Position numbers and translations under genes: made by a program. Shown here piece after piece: positions 1-8,353 of a stretch of 64,000 nucleotides of DNA. The notes under the pieces are model-generated. The model worked only from the letters and a program-made list of their open reading frames with translations, was not told where the DNA came from and searched no databases. Source of the DNA: Alphaproteobacteria bacterium (lineage in GTDB: Bacteria; Pseudomonadota; Alphaproteobacteria; Sphingomonadales; Sphingomonadaceae). Position 1 is the stretch's first letter. The number at the start of each line of letters is the position of its first letter. The stretch spans positions 682,001-746,000 of the forward strand of contig VBAC01000001.1 of NCBI GenBank assembly GCA_005883305.1. The letters run 5' to 3'.

Positions 1-633
1 CACAATCCCACCGGCGCGGACCTCGACCTCGACCAGTGGAAAGCGGTCGCGGAGCTGATCGCGCGGCGCGGGCTCGTGCCGTTCGTGGACATCGCCTATC
101 AGGGCTTCGGGGACGGGATCGAGGCCGACGCGGGCGGCACGCGGCTGGTGGTCGAGGCGGCGGAGCAGGCTTTGGTCGCGCAGAGCTGCGACAAGAATTT
201 CTCCTGCTATCGCGACCGGCTCGGAAACCTCTTCGTCAAGGGATCGAGCGCGAAGGCGGCCGAGGTGGCGTTCGGCAATTTGATGGGGCTCGCGCGCACC
301 TCCTGGTCGATGCCGCCGGACCATCCCGCCGCGGTGGCGCGGATCATCCTCGACGATGCCGAGCTGCGGGCGCTGTGGGTTTCGGAAGTCGATAATATGG
401 GTAGCCGCATTCGCGAGCTTCGCGCCCGCCTCGCCGCGTCCGATCCGCGGCTTGCCTATATCGAGGGGCAGAAGGGCATGTTCTCGATGCTTCCGCTCAG
501 CGGCGAGCAGGTGCTCGACCTGAGGCGCGAGCACGGCATCTACATGGCGCCGTCGGGCCGGTTCAACGTGGTCGGGCTCTCGGACGACAATGTCGACCGC
601 TTCGCCGCCGCTGTGGTGGAGGCGCTCGCATGA
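1..633 (+). CDS. Aromatic/aspartate aminotransferase (class I), 3' part
   Basis: The reading frame is open from the first base, so the 5' half lies outside the window; 210 residues are visible. This is a PLP fold-type I transaminase that swaps amino groups between aromatic or dicarboxylic amino acids and 2-oxoacids. The fragment starts with HNPTG, the classic AspAT-family motif, followed by the VDIAYQGFG strand that holds the cofactor-binding Asp and Tyr. The PLP lysine is in CDKNFSCYRDRLG (codon 193-195), and the C-terminal SGRFNV contains the substrate-carboxylate arginine. The stop overlaps the start of the E1 gene by 4 nt, so the two are probably translationally coupled. An aminotransferase next to a 2-oxoacid dehydrogenase fits amino-acid catabolism. 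Exact substrate (Tyr/Phe or Asp) is not decided. Confidence 0.9.
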   Translation, partial: HNPTGADLDLDQWKAVAELIARRGLVPFVDIAYQGFGDGIEADAGGTRLVVEAAEQALVAQSCDKNFSCYRDRLGNLFVKGSSAKAAEVAFGNLMGLARTSWSMPPDHPAAVARIILDDAELRALWVSEVDNMGSRIRELRARLAASDPRLAYIEGQKGMFSMLPLSGEQVLDLRREHGIYMAPSGRFNVVGLSDDNVDRFAAAVVEALA

Positions 634-2702
634 CCGACCTTCGCGAGCCAAAAAAGGCCGGGTTCAAGGCCGACGCCGGAGAGGAGGACTTGAGCTGGCG
701 CGACGTCGCCTATCATGTCCAGGTCAGCCGCGAGATGGACCGGATCGAGGAGGAGGAGCTCGTTCCCGGCGGCAAGCTTCGCTATCAGTTCAGCGCGCGC
801 GGCCACGACATGGCGCAGGTCATGCTGGGCCTCAAGCTCACCCACCGCCACGACGCCGCCTGCGGCTATTATCGCTCGCGTCCTTTGCTGCTCGCGCTCG
901 GCGTCGACCCGGCCGATGCGCTGGGTTCCGGCATGGCGCGGGCCGGCGGCTATTCGGACGGGCGCGACATCGGCGCGGTGTTCAACTACCCCAATCCGAA
1001 CGGCGCCCCCGCGCTGCCGATGTGCGGCGGAGTCGGCGCGCAATATACGCCGACCGCCGGCTGGGCGCAGGCGATCACTTACTATCGCGACGTGCTCGGC
1101 GATCCGTCCTACGAGGGCGCGATGGGCGTGGTGCTCGGCGGCGACGCGAGCGTCGCGACCAACGGCTTCTGGTCGGCGCTGACGATCGCCACCACGCAGA
1201 AGCTGCCGATGCTGTTCTACGTCGAGGACAATCAATACGGAATCTCGGTGCCCTCGCGCTTCCAGACGCCGGGGGGGGACATCGCGAAGAACCTCGAAAG
1301 CTTCACCGGGCTTCACGTCCTCTCCGGCGACGGCACCGAACCGCAAGAAGCCGCGCGGCTGATCGGCGAGGCGATGGCGCATGTGCGGGGAGGGAAGGGG
1401 CCTGCGCTGCTTCGGCTCACCGTGCCTCGGCTCCAGGGGCACAGCTTCCAGGACACCCAGGCCTATAAGGACGAGGCGTTCGTCAAATCCGAATGGGCGC
1501 GCGACCCGCTGCCCAGGCTTCGCGCCCTGGTCGGCGAGGATATCTGGGAGGAGACCGGGCGCGAAGCCCGCGCTGCGGTGGCCGAAGCACTGGCCGAGGC
1601 CGATGCGCGCCCCGTGGCCGAGCCGGAGACCGTCACGTCCCATGTCTTCTACGACGGGGAGATGCAGCTTCAGGGCGGGCAGTGGACCAAGGGCTATGCA
1701 GCGCCGGATTCGACCGAGGCGCCGCGGCCGCAGGGCCAGCGGATCAACATGGTCACCGCGATCCGCAAGGTGCTGGACCAGGAATTGGAGCTGAACCCGC
1801 GCCTGCTTTTGTTCGGCGAGGATATCGGGCCCAAGGGCGGAGTCCACGCGGTGACTCTCGGGCTCCAGGAGAAATATGGCGAGGCGCGGGTGTTCGACAC
1901 CAGCCTTTCGGAAGAAGGCATCGTCGGCCGCGCGGTGGGCATGGCGCTCGCCGGGCTGATGCCGGTGCCCGAGATCCAGTTCCGCAAATATGCCGAGCCC
2001 GCGCTCGAGCAGATCAACGATTGCGGGACGATGCGCTGGCGCACCAACAACCGCTTCGCCGCGCCGATGGTGCTGCGCTGCCCGATCGGCTTCTTCAAGT
2101 GCGGCGATCCCTGGCACAGCCAGACCAACGAGGTGCAGTTCGTCCACAATCCGGGCTGGCTGGTGGCCGCGCCGTCCAACGCCGAGGACGCGGTTGGCCT
2201 GCTGCGCTCGGCGCTGCGCGGCAACGATCCGACCGTCTTCTTCGAGCACCGCGCGATGCTCGACGACGTGTGGGCGCGGCGACCCTGGCCCGGCGACGAT
2301 TACGTGCTGCCGTTCGGGCGGGCGAAGAAGACGAAGGCGGGCGATTCGATCACCATCGTCACCTGGGGCGCGATGGTGCCGCGCTGCGAGGCGGCGGCCG
2401 AAGGCGTTTCCGCCGATGTGATCGATTTGCGCACGCTGATGCCGTGGGACCGCGAAACGGTGCTGGAATCGGTGCGGCGGACTCGCCGCTGCCTGATCGT
2501 CCACGAGGATCTGCGCTCGGGCGGCTTCGGCGCGGAGATCGCCGCGGTGGTCGCCGACGAGGCGTTCCTCGATCTCGACGCCCCGGTCGCGCGGGTGACG
2601 ATGCCCGACATTCCGAGCCCGCATAATCCGGTGCTGATGGAATGGGCCTTGCCGACGGTCGAAACGATCCGGGCGAAAATCGACGAGCTGGTGGGGTTTT
2701 GA
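630..2702 (+). CDS. 2-oxoacid dehydrogenase E1, alpha and beta fused (branched-chain type)
   Basis: The 690-residue protein carries both E1 subunits of a thiamine-diphosphate 2-oxoacid dehydrogenase, most like branched-chain (2-oxoisovalerate) enzymes. Residues about 20-330 are the alpha part, with the ThDP/Mg motif GDAS (171-174) ending at EDN (199-201). Residues about 370-690 are the beta part, starting near INMVTAIRKVL and containing LLLFGEDIG and FDTSLSEEGIVG. In many proteobacteria these are separate bkdA1/bkdA2 genes; here the stop between them is absent and a linker of about 40 residues joins them. It decarboxylates the 2-oxoacid and reductively acylates the lipoyl domain of the E2 encoded 1 nt downstream. 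No E3 gene is visible, so dihydrolipoamide dehydrogenase must be encoded elsewhere. Choice between branched-chain and pyruvate substrate rests on family resemblance. Confidence 0.9.
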   Translation: MTDLREPKKAGFKADAGEEDLSWRDVAYHVQVSREMDRIEEEELVPGGKLRYQFSARGHDMAQVMLGLKLTHRHDAACGYYRSRPLLLALGVDPADALGSGMARAGGYSDGRDIGAVFNYPNPNGAPALPMCGGVGAQYTPTAGWAQAITYYRDVLGDPSYEGAMGVVLGGDASVATNGFWSALTIATTQKLPMLFYVEDNQYGISVPSRFQTPGGDIAKNLESFTGLHVLSGDGTEPQEAARLIGEAMAHVRGGKGPALLRLTVPRLQGHSFQDTQAYKDEAFVKSEWARDPLPRLRALVGEDIWEETGREARAAVAEALAEADARPVAEPETVTSHVFYDGEMQLQGGQWTKGYAAPDSTEAPRPQGQRINMVTAIRKVLDQELELNPRLLLFGEDIGPKGGVHAVTLGLQEKYGEARVFDTSLSEEGIVGRAVGMALAGLMPVPEIQFRKYAEPALEQINDCGTMRWRTNNRFAAPMVLRCPIGFFKCGDPWHSQTNEVQFVHNPGWLVAAPSNAEDAVGLLRSALRGNDPTVFFEHRAMLDDVWARRPWPGDDYVLPFGRAKKTKAGDSITIVTWGAMVPRCEAAAEGVSADVIDLRTLMPWDRETVLESVRRTRRCLIVHEDLRSGGFGAEIAAVVADEAFLDLDAPVARVTMPDIPSPHNPVLMEWALPTVETIRAKIDELVGF

Positions 2703-2703
2703 C

Positions 2704-3990
2704 GTGATCGACGTCGTCGTTCCGGAAGAGCAGGAAGGCACCAAGGCGGTCGTGCGCGCCTGGCTCAAGCAGGTCGGGGACCGGGTCGAGGTCAACGATC
2801 CGCTGGTCGAGCTGGAGACCGACAAGGTGGCGATGGAGGTTCCGGCGCCGGCGGCCGGGGTGCTTCGGGAGATCTTGCTGCACTCGGATGAGGATGCGGT
2901 GCCGGGCGCGGTGCTCGGGCGGATTGCGCCGGTGGCTGAGGTGGGCACAGAGGAATCCGTTCGTGTCGAGCGAAGTCGAGACACCCCTTCGAGCTTAGCC
3001 GAGAACAGGGGCCTCGGCTTCGCTCGGCAGGGTCCCTCGACTTCGCTCGGGACGAACGGGTTTGGAGGCGCACGCGAAACGAGGGAAACCCGCCTGTCCC
3101 CTTCGGTGAAACGCGCCGTGCTTCAGCACGACATCGATCCCTCGCGCATCGAAGGCACCGGTCGCAATGGCCGCATCACGCGCGCCGACGTCGACCGCGC
3201 GGTGGAGGAGGCGACAAAGATCGGCCAGCCGGTCGAGGGCGTGATCCCCGCTACCACGGGCGATCCCTCGACTACGCTCGGGACAGGCATCCGCTCCCAT
3301 TTCCTCCCCCACGACCGCATGCGCCTCGCCATCGCCGAGAACATGCAGCGGTCGGTGACGGAGGCGCCGCACGTCACCGCGGTGTTCGAGGCGGATTTCT
3401 CAGCGATCATCGCCCATCGCGAGAAGCATAAGGCGGCGTTCGCGAAGAAGGGCGTGAAGCTGACCTACACCGCCTATCTCGTCGCCGCGGCGGCGGAGGC
3501 GATGAAGGCCGCGCCGGCGATCAACAGCCGCTGGCATTCGGACAGGCTGGAGCTTTACGACGACATCAACATCGGCGTCGGTACGGCGCTCGGAACCAAG
3601 GGGCTGATCGTTCCCGTGGTCCGCAAGGTGCAGCAGCTCAACCTCAAGGGCATCGCGGCCCAGCTCGACGAGCTGATCGAGAAGGCGCGGGCGGAGAAGC
3701 TGACCGGCGCCGACATCAAGGGCGGTACCTTCACCATCTCCAACCACGGAGTCTCGGGCTCGCTGTTCGCCGCGCCGATCATCATCAACCAGCCGCAATC
3801 GGCGATCCTCGGCGTCGGCAAGCTGGAGAAGCGAGTCGTCGTTCGCGAGGTGGGCGGCGTCGACACCATCCAGATCCGGCCGATGGCTTATGTCAGCCTG
3901 ACGATCGATCACAGGGTGGTCGACGGTCACCAGACCAACGCCTGGCTGACACGCTTCGTCGAGCTGCTGGAGGGTTGGCCGGCGGATTGA
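2704..3990 (+). CDS. Dihydrolipoamide acyltransferase E2 with repeat-derived linkers
   Basis: The 428-residue E2 core protein transfers the acyl group from lipoyl-lysine to CoA. Domains in order: lipoyl domain 1-80 with the lipoylated Lys41 in ELETDKVAM; linker about 83-122; peripheral-subunit-binding domain about 123-170 (LSPSVKRAVLQHDID and GRNGRITRADVD); second linker about 171-200; catalytic domain about 200-428 with the DHRVVDG motif (His403, Asp407). It starts at GTG 2704, 1 nt after the E1 stop. Both linkers contain translated intergenic-type repeat DNA (2957-3059 and about 3263-3286), giving residues such as RVERSRDTPSS and GPSTSLGTNG that E2 linkers do not normally have. The frame is preserved through both, so the protein is probably functional. 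Confidence 0.92.
   Translation: MIDVVVPEEQEGTKAVVRAWLKQVGDRVEVNDPLVELETDKVAMEVPAPAAGVLREILLHSDEDAVPGAVLGRIAPVAEVGTEESVRVERSRDTPSSLAENRGLGFARQGPSTSLGTNGFGGARETRETRLSPSVKRAVLQHDIDPSRIEGTGRNGRITRADVDRAVEEATKIGQPVEGVIPATTGDPSTTLGTGIRSHFLPHDRMRLAIAENMQRSVTEAPHVTAVFEADFSAIIAHREKHKAAFAKKGVKLTYTAYLVAAAAEAMKAAPAINSRWHSDRLELYDDINIGVGTALGTKGLIVPVVRKVQQLNLKGIAAQLDELIEKARAEKLTGADIKGGTFTISNHGVSGSLFAAPIIINQPQSAILGVGKLEKRVVVREVGGVDTIQIRPMAYVSLTIDHRVVDGHQTNAWLTRFVELLEGWPAD
2957..3059. repeat. Inverted-repeat element inside the E2 coding frame
   Basis: Two arms of about 25 bp (2957-2981 and 3035-3059) are near-perfect reverse complements, sharing the core TCGACTTCGCTCG. Similar copies of this core lie between the arms (3010-3028). 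The element is 103 bp long and is read through in frame as part of the E2 lipoyl to PSBD linker. The composition resembles the short palindromic repeats common between genes in Sphingomonadales. Confidence 0.8.
3263..3286. repeat. Degenerate half copy of the E2 linker repeat
   Basis: The stretch reading CCCTCGACTACGCTCGGGAC differs by one base from the right arm of the element at 3035-3054. It encodes PSTTLGT, almost the same peptide as PSTSLGT in the first insertion, and sits in the second interdomain linker of the E2. Confidence 0.65.
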
Positions 3991-4036
3991 TTCCCCTCCC
4001 GGAAAGGGAGGGGTTAGGGGTGGGTGCGCGAAGCGC
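3991..4036. repeat. Short palindromic repeat (CCCCTCCC/GGGAGGGG family)
   Basis: The repeat begins directly after the E2 stop codon, giving the junction TGATTCCCCTCCC. A CCCCTCCC...GGGAGGGG hairpin is followed by TTAGGGGTGGGTGCG. The same junction and sequence recur after the smr gene at 36465, and inverted copies occur in the 4.4-4.6 kb tandem and at 36550-36586. It may act as an RNA 3'-end stabiliser or weak terminator. Confidence 0.75.
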
Positions 4037-4056
4037 GTCTATGCTATGTTGCTATC

Positions 4057-4464
4057 GTGAAACGCCGCATCGAGAAGCGCCTCACGGATCGCGCCCGCGC
4101 ATTGCGGCGGGAGGCGACGCCGCAGGAACGGGCGATCTGGAATCTTCTCTCGCGTTACCGGCCTAAGTTCACGCGGCAGCTTTCCATCCCGCCTTATACG
4201 GCTGATCTTGCGTGTCGGCGGGCGCGGCTGATCGTCGAGATCGATGGGAGCCAGCACGTCGATTCCGAGAGCGACCCGGTCCGCACGGAGTTTCTTGAGC
4301 GCGACGGCTGGACCATCATTCGCTTCTGGAACAGCGAAGTGGATGAGAATGCCGATGGGGTGGCGGAGACGATCTTGCTGAAGGCCGCCGAGTGCCTCGG
4401 CGGCACCCACTCCCAACCCCTCCCTTCCAGGGAGGGGAGAGTTAGGAAGCCCCGCCTGCGTTGA
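4057..4464 (+). CDS. DUF559 domain protein (Vsr-like nuclease fold)
   Basis: The 135-residue protein matches the DUF559 family, small proteins related to very-short-patch-repair and restriction endonuclease folds. Visible family features are ATPQERAIWNLL near the N-terminus, then TADLACRRARLIVEIDGSQH with candidate catalytic acidic residues, and GWTIIRFWNSEV. I prefer GTG 4057 as start because the open frame upstream (another GTG at 4024) lies in the flanking repeat. The last 18 or so residues (from THSQPLPSREG) are translated repeat DNA, so the natural C-terminus has probably been replaced. Function is unproven in the family. Confidence 0.8.
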   Translation: MKRRIEKRLTDRARALRREATPQERAIWNLLSRYRPKFTRQLSIPPYTADLACRRARLIVEIDGSQHVDSESDPVRTEFLERDGWTIIRFWNSEVDENADGVAETILLKAAECLGGTHSQPLPSREGRVRKPRLR

Positions 4465-4578
4465 CTCGCGCGGCGGTCCTGCTGAAGGCCGCCGAGTGCC
4501 TCGGCGGGACCCACCCCCGGCCCCTCCCTTCCAGGGAGGGGAGAGTTAGGAAGCCCCGCCTGCGTTGACCCGCGCGGC
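4377..4578. repeat. Tandem duplication, unit of 104 bp
   Basis: A unit starting GCTGAAGGCCGCCGAGTGCC occurs at 4377-4480 and again from 4481, with only a few differences. Each unit holds the last codons of the DUF559 gene plus an inverted copy of the CCCCTCCC/GGGAGGGG palindrome. The duplication therefore copied the 3' end of the gene together with its repeat. No integrase or transposase is nearby. Confidence 0.85.
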
Positions 4579-4655
4579 CGCTCGCCCCGCTTTGCGCAGG
4601 AAATTCCGGGGACGCGCGCCGGGAACAGTCTCGCCGCCGCTCGGTTTGGGCGGTC

Positions 4656-5471
4656 ATGGCCGGCGATCCCATCGAACTGGACGAGCGCGAAGAGCGGGAG
4701 GTGGAGGAGCGCAGCCCGCCCGAGGCCCGGATCGTCCACGCGGCGGTCGCTCGGCAGGGGGAGGACGAGCTCGACCGGCCGGTCGGCTCGCTCTTCTGGT
4801 CGGGAATCGCCGCCGGCTTCGCGATCATGGCGTCGCTCTGGGCGCAGGCGGCGCTTCATCGGCAGCTTCCGGACGCGCCGTGGCGCGAGGCGGTGGCGGC
4901 CCTCGGCTACGTGCTCGGCTTCATGATCGTCATCCTCGGCCGGATGCAATTGTTCACCGAGCATACGATGGTCGCCGTGCTGCCGCTGGCGCGGGCGCCG
5001 AATTTCGCCAATTTCCGGCGAGTCGCCCGGCTGTGGGCGGCGGTGCTCGCCGGAAACCTGATCGGCGCGGCGGCCATCGCCGCTCTGGCCGCCTTCGGCC
5101 ACATCCAGAGCGAGGAATTGCTCCATGCGATGGTCGAGGTCTCGGCCAAGCTGCTCGAGAAGAGTCCCGGAGCGCTGCTGCTGCAGGGAATTCCGGCCGG
5201 CTTCCTGATTGCCTCGATCGCCTGGATCCGCTCCGCCGCCGACGATTCCGGCTTCTGGATCGTCCTGGCGCTCACCTATCCGATCGCATTGTGCGGCTTC
5301 ACCCACGTCATCGCCGGCGCCGCCGAGGCCTTCCTGCTGCTGTGGACCGGGGCCGCGGGGATCGGCTGGGTCGCGGGCGGATTCCTGGTCCCCGCTTTCA
5401 TCGGCAACGTCATCGGCGGCACCGGGCTGTTCGCACTGCTGGCGCACGCGCAGGTGAAGGAGGAAATCTAG
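4656..5471 (+). CDS. Formate/nitrite transporter (FNT) family channel
   Basis: The 271-residue protein resembles the FNT family, pentameric aquaporin-like channels for formate, nitrite, hydrosulfide or lactate. It has an acidic cytoplasmic N-terminus of about 45 residues, rich in Glu and Asp, then about six membrane segments: FWSGIAAGFAIMAS, ALGYVLGFMIVILG, LWAAVLAGNLIGAAA, GIPAGFLIASIAW, IVLALTYPIALCGF and GWVAGGFLVPAFIGNVIGG. Family marks are QLFTEHT and the NVIGGT signature in the last helix. The long charged N-terminus and unclear selectivity residues make it closer to the YfdC-like subgroup than to FocA/NirC, so substrate is not assigned. The upstream 190 bp is mostly repeat DNA. Confidence 0.85.
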   Translation: MAGDPIELDEREEREVEERSPPEARIVHAAVARQGEDELDRPVGSLFWSGIAAGFAIMASLWAQAALHRQLPDAPWREAVAALGYVLGFMIVILGRMQLFTEHTMVAVLPLARAPNFANFRRVARLWAAVLAGNLIGAAAIAALAAFGHIQSEELLHAMVEVSAKLLEKSPGALLLQGIPAGFLIASIAWIRSAADDSGFWIVLALTYPIALCGFTHVIAGAAEAFLLLWTGAAGIGWVAGGFLVPAFIGNVIGGTGLFALLAHAQVKEEI

Positions 5472-5478
5472 CCGCCGC

Positions 5479-6264
5479 TCATTCGACCGCGCTCTGCGGC
5501 CTCGGCTCGAGGTCGATCTCGTAGAGATGGGCCCAATTCTTGCCGGTGACGAAGATGCGGTCACCGGCCGGATCGTAGGCGATGCCGTTGAGGACATTGT
5601 CCTCGTCGCCGGCATTCTCGGCGGCGAGCGGGCGCAGATCGACGATTCCGGTGACGTTGCCCGTCGCCGGATCGATTCGGGCGATGTAGCCGGTGTGCCA
5701 GATATTGGCCCAGATTTCGCCGTTCACCCATTCGAGCTCGTTGAGCGCTGTGACCGGACGGCCGCGGACCGTGACGGTGATTCGGCGGCGTTCGGATAGC
5801 GTCGCCGGATCGAGGAAGCGCAGGTCCGCGGTGCCGTCGCTCATGATGATGTCGGCGTCGTTGCGGGTGAGGCCCCAGCCTTCGCCGCGATAGTGCCATT
5901 CGCCGATCTGCCGCAGCGTGCGCCGGTCCCAGCGGAAGCCGATCCCGCCCTGCCAGGTGATCGAGACGATCTGGTCGCCCCAGTCGACGATCCCCTCGCC
6001 GAAATTGCCCGGCGGGATCGGAACCGATTGCAGCACATGTCCGTCGGCGATGCGGACTCGGCGGATCGTCGAGCGGCCTTCCAGCCCGGTGCTCTCGTAG
6101 AATATGCCGCCCAAGTAGACGAGGCCCTGGGTGAAGGCCTGCGGATCGTGCGGATAGGTCGCGACGACCCGGTAGCCGTACACGGTCGGCGTGGCCGGCG
6201 CCGGAATGGTCGGGGCGGCCGCCGGCTGGAACGCGAGGAGCAGGGCGAAGAGCGCGTGAATCAT
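5479..6264 (-). CDS. Glutaminyl-peptide cyclotransferase (glutamine cyclotransferase family)
   Basis: The 261-residue protein has an N-terminal signal peptide ([17 protein letters not shown]) and the five-bladed propeller of plant/bacterial-type glutamine cyclotransferases. Family motifs are PHDPQAFTQGLVY, FYESTGLEGRSTIRRV, LNELEWVNGEIWANIW, and VLNGIAYDPAGDRIFVTGKNW. It would convert N-terminal Gln of exported peptides to pyroglutamate in the periplasm. Its ATG overlaps the paaZ stop by 4 nt, so the two form a transcription unit read right to left. The link with PaaZ is not a known pathway and may be accidental. Confidence 0.88.
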   Translation of the reverse strand: MIHALFALLLAFQPAAAPTIPAPATPTVYGYRVVATYPHDPQAFTQGLVYLGGIFYESTGLEGRSTIRRVRIADGHVLQSVPIPPGNFGEGIVDWGDQIVSITWQGGIGFRWDRRTLRQIGEWHYRGEGWGLTRNDADIIMSDGTADLRFLDPATLSERRRITVTVRGRPVTALNELEWVNGEIWANIWHTGYIARIDPATGNVTGIVDLRPLAAENAGDEDNVLNGIAYDPAGDRIFVTGKNWAHLYEIDLEPRPQSAVE

Positions 6265-8279
6265 GGCAGGTTCATCGTCATCAGCTCGTAGGTCGCCACA
6301 ATCTCGTCCTTCTGGTTGAACACGTAGACCGCCCAGCGCACCTCGCCCTTTTCCTCGTCGCGGATGGACGTGGACTTAACAATGAGCTCCACGCGCATGG
6401 AATCGCCGGGATAAAGCGGGGTGAGGAAGCGCAGGGTTTCGAGGCCGGTATTGGCGAGGACCGGGCCGGGGGCGGGATCGACGAACAGGCCCGCGGCGAA
6501 GGAGAGGATGAGATAGCCGTGGGCGACCCTGCCGCCGAAGATCGGCGAGGCTTTCGCCGCTTCCTCGTCCATGTGGGCGTAGAAATTGTCTCCGGTGAAG
6601 GCGGCGAAATGCTCGATATCCTCGAGCGTGACGGTGCGGCTCGCGGTCTTCAGCGTGTAGCCGATTTCGAGCTCGGAGATGCGCTTGCGAAAAGGGTGGA
6701 CGTCGCCTTCCACTTTCTCCGCGCCGGGGAGCCATTGGCCGATTACCGCCGACAGCACGTCCGGCCCACCCTGGAGCGCGGTGCGCTGCATGTAGTGCTT
6801 CACGCCGCGAACGCCGCCCATCTCCTCGCCGCCCCCGGCGCGGCCGGGGCCGCCGTGGACGAGGACGGGGAGAGGGGAGCCGTGGCCTGTCGATTCCTTC
6901 GCGCTGGTGCGGTCGAGGATCACCATCCGGCCGTGATAGGCGCCGGCGCCGAGGACGAATTCTTCGGCCACCTTGTGGTCGAAGGTGAACAAGGAGAGCG
7001 CGAGGCTGCCCATGCCGCGATTGGCGAGCGCGACGGCGTCGTCGAGGTCGCGATAGGGCATGATCGTCGAGACCGGGCCGAACGGCTCGACGTCGTGGAT
7101 CGCGGGGCTGCCCCAGGGATCGTCGGAGCGCAGCAGGATCGGCTCGATGAAGGCGCCGTTGCCGGCGACGGGGGAGCGCGAGGGATCGCCCGAGACCACC
7201 CGGGCCGACCTGGCCAGCTCGGCGACCGCCTCGCGGACGGAGAGCAATTGCTCGCGGCCGGCGAGGGCGCCCATCGTCGTCGCCTCGTCGCGCGGGTCGC
7301 CGATCTTCACCTTGGCGAGGCGGGCGGAGAGCGCTTCCTGGACGGCGTCGAGATGCCGCGCGGGCGCCATGGCGCGGCGGATGGCGGTGCATTTCTGGCC
7401 TGCCTTGACCGTCATCTCGCGCGCGACCTCCTTGACGAACAGGTCGAATTCCGGGGTGCCGGGCGAAGCGTCGGGGCCGAGAATCGAGGCGTTCAACGAG
7501 TCGCGCTCGGCGACGAAGCGGACGCTCTCGCGGGCGATCACCGGGTGCGACTGGAGCTTCATCGCCGTCGCCGCCGAGCCGGTGAAGCTGACCACGTCCT
7601 GCAGCGTCAGGTGGTCGAGCAGGTCGCCGGTGGAGCCCATGATCAGCTGCAGCGCCCCCTTGGGGAGGATGCCGGAGTCGATCATGATCCGGACGCAGGC
7701 TTCGGTGAGGTAGCCGGTGGAGGAGGCGGGCTTGACGATCGCGGGGACGCCCGCGAGCAAGGTGGGGCCGAGCTTCTCGAGCATTCCCCAGACCGGGAAG
7801 TTGAACGCGTTGATGTGGACGGCGACGCCCTGCAGCGGCGTGTAGACGTGCTGGCCGACGAAGCTGCCGCCGCGCGAGAGGGGCTCCATCGCGCCGTCGA
7901 TCAGCACCCGGCCGTTGGGCAGCTCGCGCCGGCCCTTGGAGGAGAAGGAGAAGAGCGTTCCCGCGCCGCCCTCGATGTCGATCCAGCCGTCGGTCCGGGT
8001 CGCGCCGGTGGCGTAGCTGAGCTCGTACAATTCCTCCTTGCGGGCCATGATCGCGTTGGCGAGGTCCTTCAGCAGCCAGGCGCGCTGGTGGAAGGTGAGG
8101 GCGCGCAGAGCCGGACCGCCGACCTTGCGGGCATGATCGAGCATCGCGGCGAAATCGATCCCGCCGCTGCCGGTCTCGGCGATCACCTCGCCGGTCACCG
8201 CGCTGTGGACGGGGGCGAGGGAGCCGTCGCCGGCGATCCAGCGGTCGGCGGCGTAGTTGAGGAGCTTCATGGTCTTCAT
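6261..8279 (-). CDS. paaZ: Bifunctional oxepin-CoA hydrolase / 3-oxo-5,6-dehydrosuberyl-CoA semialdehyde dehydrogenase
   Basis: The 672-residue fusion has an N-terminal aldehyde dehydrogenase (about 1-520) and a C-terminal MaoC-like hydratase (about 540-672). Dehydrogenase residues are Glu258 (AERDSLN) and the nucleophile Cys297 (KAGQKCTAI), each offset by two from the E. coli enzyme. The hydratase part has DNFYAHMD and GRVAHGY. It opens the oxepin-CoA ring and oxidises the semialdehyde in aerobic phenylacetate breakdown. The frame is open further upstream, but ATG 8279 follows the site GGAGGCAGGGAG, and the extra upstream codons run through a palindromic repeat. No other paa gene is present in the window, which is unusual for this enzyme; related aldehydes could be its substrate here. 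Confidence 0.93.
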   Translation of the reverse strand: MKTMKLLNYAADRWIAGDGSLAPVHSAVTGEVIAETGSGGIDFAAMLDHARKVGGPALRALTFHQRAWLLKDLANAIMARKEELYELSYATGATRTDGWIDIEGGAGTLFSFSSKGRRELPNGRVLIDGAMEPLSRGGSFVGQHVYTPLQGVAVHINAFNFPVWGMLEKLGPTLLAGVPAIVKPASSTGYLTEACVRIMIDSGILPKGALQLIMGSTGDLLDHLTLQDVVSFTGSAATAMKLQSHPVIARESVRFVAERDSLNASILGPDASPGTPEFDLFVKEVAREMTVKAGQKCTAIRRAMAPARHLDAVQEALSARLAKVKIGDPRDEATTMGALAGREQLLSVREAVAELARSARVVSGDPSRSPVAGNGAFIEPILLRSDDPWGSPAIHDVEPFGPVSTIMPYRDLDDAVALANRGMGSLALSLFTFDHKVAEEFVLGAGAYHGRMVILDRTSAKESTGHGSPLPVLVHGGPGRAGGGEEMGGVRGVKHYMQRTALQGGPDVLSAVIGQWLPGAEKVEGDVHPFRKRISELEIGYTLKTASRTVTLEDIEHFAAFTGDNFYAHMDEEAAKASPIFGGRVAHGYLILSFAAGLFVDPAPGPVLANTGLETLRFLTPLYPGDSMRVELIVKSTSIRDEEKGEVRWAVYVFNQKDEIVATYELMTMNLP

Positions 8280-8309
8280 GCGAATCTCCCTGCCTCCAAA
8301 AGGAGCGAG

Positions 8310-8335
8310 ATTCCAGCTTTCGCTGGAATGACGGG
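8310..8335. repeat. Small palindromic repeat (GGAATGACG family)
   Basis: ATTCCAGC and GCTGGAAT form a perfect hairpin around a TTTC loop (8310-8329), followed by GACGGG. The tail TTTCGCNGGAATGACG matches the element at 38922-38950. It lies between the divergent paaZ and threonine dehydratase genes. Confidence 0.7.
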
Positions 8336-8353
8336 TGGGCCTAAGGATCGCGG

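Noticed and set aside
540-2984. 814-residue minus-strand open frame
   Set aside because: It is the antisense shadow of the E1 gene; it is Arg/His-rich low-complexity with no family resemblance.
4377-4578. Tandem repeat considered as a CRISPR
   Set aside because: There are only two long units, the unit contains coding sequence, and no spacers or cas genes exist.
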